Positions 12,673 through 17,893 of a stretch of DNA of 17,893 bases are shown piece by piece. Source of the stretch: an uncultured Pseudobutyrivibrio sp. GTDB taxonomy: Bacteria; Bacillota; Clostridia; Lachnospirales; Lachnospiraceae. The position numbers were made by a program, and so were the translations under genes. The notes under the pieces are model-generated. The model saw only the letters and a program-made list of their open reading frames with translations, was not told where the DNA came from and did no database searches. The stretch covers positions 1 through 17,893 of the forward strand of contig URCQ01000034.1 of NCBI GenBank assembly GCA_900546435.1, written 5' to 3'. Every line of letters begins with the position of its first letter. Positions within the stretch are counted from its first letter, which is position 1.

Positions 12673-14970
12673 ATGCAGAAGATGATTTACTTGGGAATCC
12701 TTTTTGCGTTAACAATTCTTGTGGTTGCATTTGCGAGGACGATTAGCAAAAAACATGATAAAGTGAGCAAGACGATTTTTACGCTCTTTGCAGTGGCCGT
12801 TGTTGCCATCATTGCCAACGGTATCTTTGTCATGTCGTATGAAAAGACGATTGCTACAGCTTTTCACAGTGTGTTTTTGGCATGTATTGACTGGGTGTTA
12901 TTATATATGATTCGCTATGTGTATTATTACACGGAGCATGAGGAAAAACGCGCAAAATGGATGTTGCTTTGTTATGTGGTGGCAGCAGTTGAGACGGTCA
13001 GCATGATACTTAATCCGATCTTTCATCATGTGTTTGTATTGCAGGAAGCGTATTCAAAGTCTTACGGAGCATATTTTTATCCGACCGGATATACACCGGT
13101 TTTTTATATCCATCTGGTTTACTGTTATGTACTGGTGCTTGGAATTGGCGTACTTTTGATACACAAGATCAGACATACAGCACGAGTGTACCGCAAAAAA
13201 TATATGGCAATTTTGCTGTCTTTTATTACAACGATTGTGTTTGATGCCATTGGTTTGGCATTGAAGCCACCGATTGATATATCCCTTATTTTCTATTGTG
13301 CACTGGCACTGTTTATCTGTTTCTTTACAGAATTTTATGTGCCACAGGCGATGATTGATCAGATTCTTTCACGCGCAGTGCAGATTGCAGAAATGGGCGT
13401 AGGATGTGTAGATATTAGTGGAAAATGTATCTATGTCAACCGACGTGGAAAAGATATGTTTTACCGTTATAAGCATATTTCTCTGGATAAAGAACTCAGC
13501 GTGGCAGAACAGTATTTTGATGGCTGGTTAAAACGTCATTGGCAGGATGGTTGCAGTGAACAGGTATACATGGAACATTTTGAAGCGGATGACCGGACAT
13601 TCAATTATGAATTTACCGTGCAGCGTCTGACGGATGAAGAGGACAATTTCCTGGGGTATTTTGTTACTTGTATTGACCGTACGGAAGAGACGGAAAAATA
13701 TCGGGAAGAACATTATCGTGCGACGCATGATATGTTGACCGGTATTTATAATGAGCAGTGCTTTGAAGAACACGTGATAGAGACACTTCGTACAGCGGGC
13801 AAACCATATGTCATGATTACATCAGATATCAAAGACTTTAAGCTTGTCAATGATATGCTGGGGACAAAATGCGGAGACGAGATTCTTAAGATGCATGCGC
13901 ATTATTTGCGGGATCGTGCAAAAGAGGATGAAGTTTATGGTCGCTTGAGTGAAGATCAATTTGCGTTTTGCATGCCAAAGGAGCGTTATGCGGAAGAATT
14001 ATTTATTGATGTAATGGATCGCGTGATTTCATCGTTTGAAAACGAATACTTCCGTTTACAGCTTTATATGGGCGTTTATGAAATCACAGATGTAACAGAG
14101 CCTGTGTATATGATGATTGACAAGTGTAATCTGGCAATCAATACAATAAAGGGTGATTATACAAAGCGTGTGGCATATTTTGATGATGCTCTTTTGCACA
14201 AAGAAGTGGAAAAGAATATGATTATCAATGAGTTTGAACAGGCGCTTGATTTAGGGCAGATTCAGATTTATTTGCAGGCGCAGACAAAAGCGGATGGCAC
14301 GGTTACTGGTGCGGAGGCATTGGCTAGATGGATACATCCGACAAAAGGTCTGATTGCACCAAATGAATTCATTCCAACTCTAGAGGCAACCGGATTGATT
14401 TATAAGCTGGATTTGTTTGTGTGGGAGTTGGCAGCACAACAATTGGCATTATGGCATGAAAAAGGCAGGGATGATTTATATCTATCCGTTAATATTTCCG
14501 TGCAGGATCAATATTATCTGGATGTCTATGAAGTATTTACCGGCTTGGTGGAAAAATATCATATAGATCCACGTAAGTTAAAATTAGAAATAACAGAAAC
14601 ACTTTTTGTGTCTGAACTTGAAAACCATAAAAATATGCTAGAGCGTTTGCAGAGCTACGGATTTGAAGTAGAGATTGATGATTTCGGTAGTGGATATTCT
14701 TCTCTTAACATATTAAAAGATATCAAAGCAGATGTTATTAAGATTGATATGGGATTTTTGCAGGAAACAAAGAATGTGGACCGCAGCCAGTCTATTTTAC
14801 GCTCGTTGATCCGTCTGGTAAAACAGCTTCATATGGAAGTGATTACCGAGGGCGTTGAAACGGAACAGCAGGTGCAGGAATTGTTAGAGATGGGATGCGA
14901 GTGTTTCCAAGGTTTTTATTTCTGTCGTCCAATTCCGTTGGAGGAATTTGAAGAAAAATATCATATCTAA
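12673..14970 (+). CDS. 7TM-PAS-degenerate GGDEF-EAL protein, predicted c-di-GMP phosphodiesterase (765 aa)
   Basis: Seven predicted membrane helices (about residues 4-22, 34-56, 64-86, 96-115, 143-165, 178-197, 203-223) resemble the N-terminal 7TM sensor unit of some histidine kinases. A PAS-like region follows (235-340, MGVGCVDISGKCIYVNRRGKD), then a GGDEF-fold domain (350-505), then EAL (515-765). The GGDEF signature is replaced by S-E-D-Q-F at 426-430, so cyclase activity is unlikely, though Asp385 is kept. The EAL catalytic set looks complete: E548-A-L, Asn607, Glu639, Asp669/Asp670 (DDFGSGYSS), Lys690, Glu726 and Gln746. The protein should cleave c-di-GMP in response to a signal at the membrane, perhaps with GTP binding to the degenerate domain as a control. 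AGGAATAAG precedes the ATG. The neighbouring chemotaxis receptor suits a motility-related role. Confidence 0.92.
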   Translation: MQKMIYLGILFALTILVVAFARTISKKHDKVSKTIFTLFAVAVVAIIANGIFVMSYEKTIATAFHSVFLACIDWVLLYMIRYVYYYTEHEEKRAKWMLLCYVVAAVETVSMILNPIFHHVFVLQEAYSKSYGAYFYPTGYTPVFYIHLVYCYVLVLGIGVLLIHKIRHTARVYRKKYMAILLSFITTIVFDAIGLALKPPIDISLIFYCALALFICFFTEFYVPQAMIDQILSRAVQIAEMGVGCVDISGKCIYVNRRGKDMFYRYKHISLDKELSVAEQYFDGWLKRHWQDGCSEQVYMEHFEADDRTFNYEFTVQRLTDEEDNFLGYFVTCIDRTEETEKYREEHYRATHDMLTGIYNEQCFEEHVIETLRTAGKPYVMITSDIKDFKLVNDMLGTKCGDEILKMHAHYLRDRAKEDEVYGRLSEDQFAFCMPKERYAEELFIDVMDRVISSFENEYFRLQLYMGVYEITDVTEPVYMMIDKCNLAINTIKGDYTKRVAYFDDALLHKEVEKNMIINEFEQALDLGQIQIYLQAQTKADGTVTGAEALARWIHPTKGLIAPNEFIPTLEATGLIYKLDLFVWELAAQQLALWHEKGRDDLYLSVNISVQDQYYLDVYEVFTGLVEKYHIDPRKLKLEITETLFVSELENHKNMLERLQSYGFEVEIDDFGSGYSSLNILKDIKADVIKIDMGFLQETKNVDRSQSILRSLIRLVKQLHMEVITEGVETEQQVQELLEMGCECFQGFYFCRPIPLEEFEEKYHI

Positions 14971-14996
14971 GAATTCTGAAAATAGTATATGTAGAT

Positions 14997-15042
14997 AAAA
15001 TAGCGAAAGTTATCGAAATTTTGATAACTTTCGCTATTTTTT
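14997..15042 (+). terminator. Strong intrinsic terminator after the EAL gene
   Basis: tagcgaaagttatc (15001-15014) pairs perfectly with gataactttcgcta (15023-15036) across an eight-base loop. Four As before and six Ts after (15037-15042) extend the stem and give the release tract; the A-tract on the left makes it potentially bidirectional. Confidence 0.92.
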
Positions 15043-15118
15043 GCATGAGAAGAATGGACGGTTATGGTAAATATAGCATGATAAACATTAAATTAGGATA
15101 CTTATGGAGGCATGAGAG

Positions 15119-16873
15119 ATGAAAAAGAAGTCACAGGCTACTAAGAATATGAAAAAAGGATTTGGTATGATGACCAAAATTATCACACCGGTTGTAACAA
15201 TGGCATTAGTGACACTGATTTCTGTTTTGGGGCTTCGTATGTCGGTGCAGAATTTGTATAACCAGGGAATGATGATTTCAAATCAGATTGTCGCCTGTGT
15301 GGACGCTGCGGGAGCGTTGGATACTGACTATACTAAGATGCAATCTTACACGTCAAATGTTGTGAATGAGCCGGATACAGAAAAACTGAAGGGCTATAGT
15401 GAGGCATTGGATCAGGCATACGAGCGCATGGGAAAAAGTATTGAAGTATTTGAAAAATATGCCTATTCAAAAAGTGAGAAGCAAACACTTACAGATTTAC
15501 AAGATACGTTGAAAACGATGTATGCTTATCAACAGGCGCAGATGCAGAATGCAGTCTATGGAACAGAGATTCCGGAAGATATTAAAGTGGCAGAAACAGG
15601 ATATAATACAAAAATTCTATCTTATATTTCAGAATTAGATAAGTTGATACAGGCAGATGAAAAAGAAGCAAAGACAGCATTGGAGCAGGCTAAGACGCTG
15701 TCTAACGTGACGATTGCCGGCTCAATTGTGTTTACGATATTGATCTTTGTTATTGTTGTTTTGGTCAGTGTGCATCTGATTGTGGCACCGGTCAAGAAAT
15801 CATCAAAAGAACTGGGAGATATGGTGGATGAAGTCAACAATGCAGCAGCCGATTTGACAAAACGAATTTCTGTCAACCAAAAGGATGAAATTGGCAGTCT
15901 GGTTGAGGGGGTTAACACCTTTATTGAAGCATTACAGAATGTGATTGCCGGAATTCGCGATAGCTCCGTACATTTAAATTCTGCCTTCGCAGCAGTGACT
16001 GACAGTGTGACTTCGGTCAATGGAAATGCGACGGATATTTCTGCAGTCATGGAAGAACTTTCTGCGACCATGGAAGAAGTATCTGCAACACTTGCCAACG
16101 TAAATGAACGTGTGGAAAGGGCAGGACAGGGTATGGATCGTATCTCTGAGCAGAGTGAACATATCTTGCATTATGCGTCTGAGATGCAGGACCGTGCAAC
16201 CAAGTTGGAAAATACAGCAGTTACAAACAAAGACACGACTTCTACTATGATCCAAGAGATTCTTAGCACTTTGCAGCAGGCGATTGAGAACAGCAAGAGT
16301 GTGGAAGAAGTGAATGCATTGACAGATGAAATTTTAAATATTTCCTCTCAGACGAATCTTTTGGCACTCAATGCTTCTATCGAAGCGGCAAGAGCCGGAG
16401 AAGCAGGCAAGGGATTTGCCGTTGTTGCAGATGAAATTCGCGTATTAGCAGACAGTAGTAGGGAGACGGCAGGAAACATCCAACAGATCAATGCCAAGGT
16501 AGTTACTGCGGTAGAAGAGTTGGTAAAAAATTCTGAAAACATTGTTACTTATATCAATGAAAATGTACTAAAAGATTATGATGGCTTTGTGGATTCCGGT
16601 CACAAATATCGTGCGGATGCTGACTATATTAATGAAGTTATGACATCCTTTACAGATTCGGTTGATCATTTGCGGCAGACGATGAATGAAGTTGTGGAAA
16701 ATGTAAATGATGTGTCCTCAGCGGTAGAACAGGGCGCCGAAGGTGTGGCTAATGCGGCAGAAAATACGACGCAATTGGTTGGCGAAATGGAAACAATTAT
16801 GAAAGAAATTGACGACAGTAATCAGAATATTTCTGACCTCTCGACGCAGACAAACCGTTTTATCAATGTCTGA
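15119..16873 (+). CDS. Methyl-accepting chemotaxis protein (584 aa)
   Basis: The receptor has a first membrane helix at about residues 20-39 after a basic N-terminus, an extracellular four-helix-bundle-type sensor (40-195), a second membrane helix at about 197-223, a HAMP domain (224-275) and a long coiled-coil signalling domain. The CheA/CheW-contacting hairpin tip is conserved at about 409-430 (SSQTNLLALNASIEAARAGE, then AGKGFAVVADEIRVLA). No CheR/CheB-binding pentapeptide is seen at the C-terminus, which ends TNRFINV. The ligand cannot be predicted. GGAGG at 15106-15110 precedes the ATG. It is a single-gene unit after the terminator at 14997-15042; I see no convincing sigma-D promoter in front of it. 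Confidence 0.96.
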   Translation: MKKKSQATKNMKKGFGMMTKIITPVVTMALVTLISVLGLRMSVQNLYNQGMMISNQIVACVDAAGALDTDYTKMQSYTSNVVNEPDTEKLKGYSEALDQAYERMGKSIEVFEKYAYSKSEKQTLTDLQDTLKTMYAYQQAQMQNAVYGTEIPEDIKVAETGYNTKILSYISELDKLIQADEKEAKTALEQAKTLSNVTIAGSIVFTILIFVIVVLVSVHLIVAPVKKSSKELGDMVDEVNNAAADLTKRISVNQKDEIGSLVEGVNTFIEALQNVIAGIRDSSVHLNSAFAAVTDSVTSVNGNATDISAVMEELSATMEEVSATLANVNERVERAGQGMDRISEQSEHILHYASEMQDRATKLENTAVTNKDTTSTMIQEILSTLQQAIENSKSVEEVNALTDEILNISSQTNLLALNASIEAARAGEAGKGFAVVADEIRVLADSSRETAGNIQQINAKVVTAVEELVKNSENIVTYINENVLKDYDGFVDSGHKYRADADYINEVMTSFTDSVDHLRQTMNEVVENVNDVSSAVEQGAEGVANAAENTTQLVGEMETIMKEIDDSNQNISDLSTQTNRFINV

Positions 16874-16885
16874 TTGCACTAATAC

Positions 16886-16914
16886 TTGAAATATGTGGAA
16901 AGATATATTAAAAT
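16886..16914 (+). promoter_or_regulatory. Predicted sigma-A promoter for efp
   Basis: TTGAAA (16886-16891) and TAAAAT (16909-16914) with a 17-base spacer, 51 bases upstream of the efp start. The hexamers are identical to those of the ychF promoter. Confidence 0.6.
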
Positions 16915-16964
16915 ATAGAGCATAAGTGGGCTCGGGCTCATATAGTATTAAGGAGGAAGAAAGA

Positions 16965-17522
16965 ATGATTTCAGCTGGCGATTTTAGAAATGGTGTTACC
17001 ATTGAATTAGAAGGCAACGTATATCAGATTATCGAATTTCAGCATGTTAAACCTGGTAAAGGTGCGGCATTTGTTCGTACAAAATTAAAAGATATTAAGA
17101 ATGGCGGTGTTGTTGAAAAAACATTCCGTCCTACAGAGAAGTGCCCACAGGCACATATTGATCGTAAGGATATGCAGTATCTGTACAATGATGGTGATCT
17201 TTACTACTTCATGGACGTAGAGAACTACGACCAGATTGCATTAAGCACAGATGATATCGGCGATGCATTAAAGTTTGTTAAGGAGAATGAGATGGTTAAG
17301 GTATGCTCTCATAAGGGTAGTGTATTTGCAGTAGAACCTCCACTCTTCGTAGAACTTGAGATTACTGAGACAGAGCCAGGATTCAAGGGAGATACAGCAA
17401 CAGGAGCAACAAAGCCTGCTATCGTTGAGACAGGAGCAACTGTTTATGTACCTTTGTTTGTTGAACAGAATGATGTAATCAAGATCGATACAAGAACAGG
17501 GGAATACTTATCTAGAGTATAA
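16965..17522 (+). CDS. efp: Translation elongation factor P
   Basis: EF-P rescues ribosomes stalled at polyproline stretches. The 185-residue protein starts MISAGDFRNGVTIELEGN at 16965, after AAGGAGGAAG; the longer in-frame start at 16926 is rejected as it lies upstream of the binding site. The three beta-barrel domains are complete: KOW-like N-domain, middle domain, and OB C-domain with FKGDTATGATKPAIVETGA and DTRTGEYLSRV, the usual ending. The tip residue is Lys32 in KPGKGAAF, the position modified in many bacteria. No modification genes (epmA/epmB, ymfI) are visible here. Confidence 0.98.
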   Translation: MISAGDFRNGVTIELEGNVYQIIEFQHVKPGKGAAFVRTKLKDIKNGGVVEKTFRPTEKCPQAHIDRKDMQYLYNDGDLYYFMDVENYDQIALSTDDIGDALKFVKENEMVKVCSHKGSVFAVEPPLFVELEITETEPGFKGDTATGATKPAIVETGATVYVPLFVEQNDVIKIDTRTGEYLSRV

Positions 17523-17536
17523 GTAGAGAGATGCAT

Positions 17537-17746
17537 ATGGATTTTAAGAAATTACCTTTTTCACAAATGCTACAGGACCGAAAGGTGTTTGGTATTTTTG
17601 ATGATGTATTTCAACAAGGCACTTGGTTGGATGTTTCAGCATTGTTAGCCAGTGAATCATGTATTGAAGATGCTTATGCAGATGGAACGATTCCAAAAGA
17701 GACGTTGGATTTGATCGTGGAACGTATGGAAGCGTTATTATCATAA
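17537..17746 (+). CDS. Small uncharacterised protein downstream of efp (69 aa)
   Basis: The frame reads MDFKKLPFSQMLQDRKVFGI and ends in an amphipathic helix (KETLDLIVERMEALL). ATG 17537 has the better spacing from AGAGAG; ATG 17531 would add two residues. It is acidic, has one cysteine and no membrane segment. The gene starts about 15 bases after efp and is followed by a terminator, so it is likely co-transcribed with efp. The codon use looks normal and no overlapping frame competes. I do not recognise the family. Confidence 0.65.
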   Translation: MDFKKLPFSQMLQDRKVFGIFDDVFQQGTWLDVSALLASESCIEDAYADGTIPKETLDLIVERMEALLS

Positions 17747-17764
17747 GAGCGTAGAAAAGATAGA

Positions 17765-17798
17765 ACAGGGTGTGTCAGCGGATGCACTCTGTTTTTTT
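17765..17798 (+). terminator. Intrinsic terminator of the efp unit
   Basis: acagggtg (17765-17772, extending further by G-U pairs) pairs with tgcactctgt (17783-17792), followed by a run of Ts to 17798. A second small hairpin, gcttgcaa/ttgcaagc at 17819-17835, lies further on and overlaps the end of the predicted convergent gene. Confidence 0.82.
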
Positions 17799-17834
17799 GT
17801 TTGATTTGTTTTCAAATGGCTTGCAATTTGCAAG

Positions 17835-17893
17835 CTATTTTGTTATGCTAGATGCACTTTCTAGGAATTCTCCGGTCAGTTCGACCAATGTTT
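17835..17893 (-). CDS. Possible 3' end of a convergent gene
   Basis: On the - strand one frame is open from the window edge to a TAG at 17835-17837 and ends TLVELTGEFLESASSITK, a plausible protein C-terminus. Another frame also stays open for a similar length, and the + strand has a short open frame here too, so the evidence is thin. A convergent gene would fit the terminator arrangement between it and efp. Confidence 0.3.
   Translation of the reverse strand, partial: TLVELTGEFLESASSITK

Noticed and set aside
15041..15118. Sigma-D promoter in front of the chemotaxis receptor gene
   Set aside because: TAAA words are present but no CCGATA-like element lies 14-16 bases after them.
16926..16964. 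Longer EF-P start at 16926
   Set aside because: It would put the strong AAGGAGG site inside the gene; EF-P proteins begin at MISAGDF-like residues.

Overview
The window looks like chromosomal DNA from an anaerobic, motile, low-GC Firmicute, most likely a member of the Lachnospiraceae or a close relative (Clostridia). This rests on gene content (YlmC/YmxH-type PRC-barrel protein, NrdR, YchF, an EF-P with a lysine at position 32, a chemotaxis receptor, a 7TM/EAL protein), A/T-rich codon use and strong AGGAGG-type ribosome binding sites. The family is an inference; no rRNA or tRNA gene is present to test it.

Positions 1-7006 form a type I restriction-modification island whose DNA-specificity gene can be rearranged. 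It holds the last ten codons of one hsdS (1-35), a small protein gene, a Fic AMP-transferase gene, a tyrosine recombinase gene, the N-terminal half of a second hsdS on the + strand (2058-2603), the C-terminal half of an hsdS on the - strand (2803-3405) with a coupled 68-residue protein, a DUF4238 gene, and an hsdR gene broken by an internal deletion. hsdM must lie to the left, outside the window. The same 15-bp sequence occurs three times, at 41-55, 2580-2594 (inverted) and 3445-3459. In the second and third copies it is codon-aligned and reads I-N-N-N-L. Inverting 2595-3444 between these two copies would join the two hsdS halves in frame into one HsdS of about 392 residues. This is a phase-variable specificity locus, seen here with its second module in a split (probably silent) state and with the recombinase gene beside it. 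Because hsdR lacks its second helicase domain, the system may now act mainly as a switchable DNA methyltransferase.

Positions 7007-9764 hold housekeeping genes: ychF, a ylmC-like gene, nrdR (with a strong promoter and a possible NrdR box) and a 132-residue uncharacterised protein preceded by a sigma-D-like promoter, which suggests a link to motility.

Positions 9816-12643 hold a MerR-family regulator with two C-terminal membrane helices and a classic MerR-type operator/promoter, overlapping a YbjQ-family gene and followed closely by an AlkD-like DNA glycosylase gene. A cysteine hydrolase (isochorismatase family) and ribose-5-phosphate isomerase B follow.

Positions 12673-17893 hold a 7TM-PAS-degenerate GGDEF-EAL protein (predicted c-di-GMP phosphodiesterase), a methyl-accepting chemotaxis protein, elongation factor P, a small conserved-looking protein, and probably the end of a convergent gene at the right edge. 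No stretch above 300 bases lacks a gene; the longest gap is 7007-7227.
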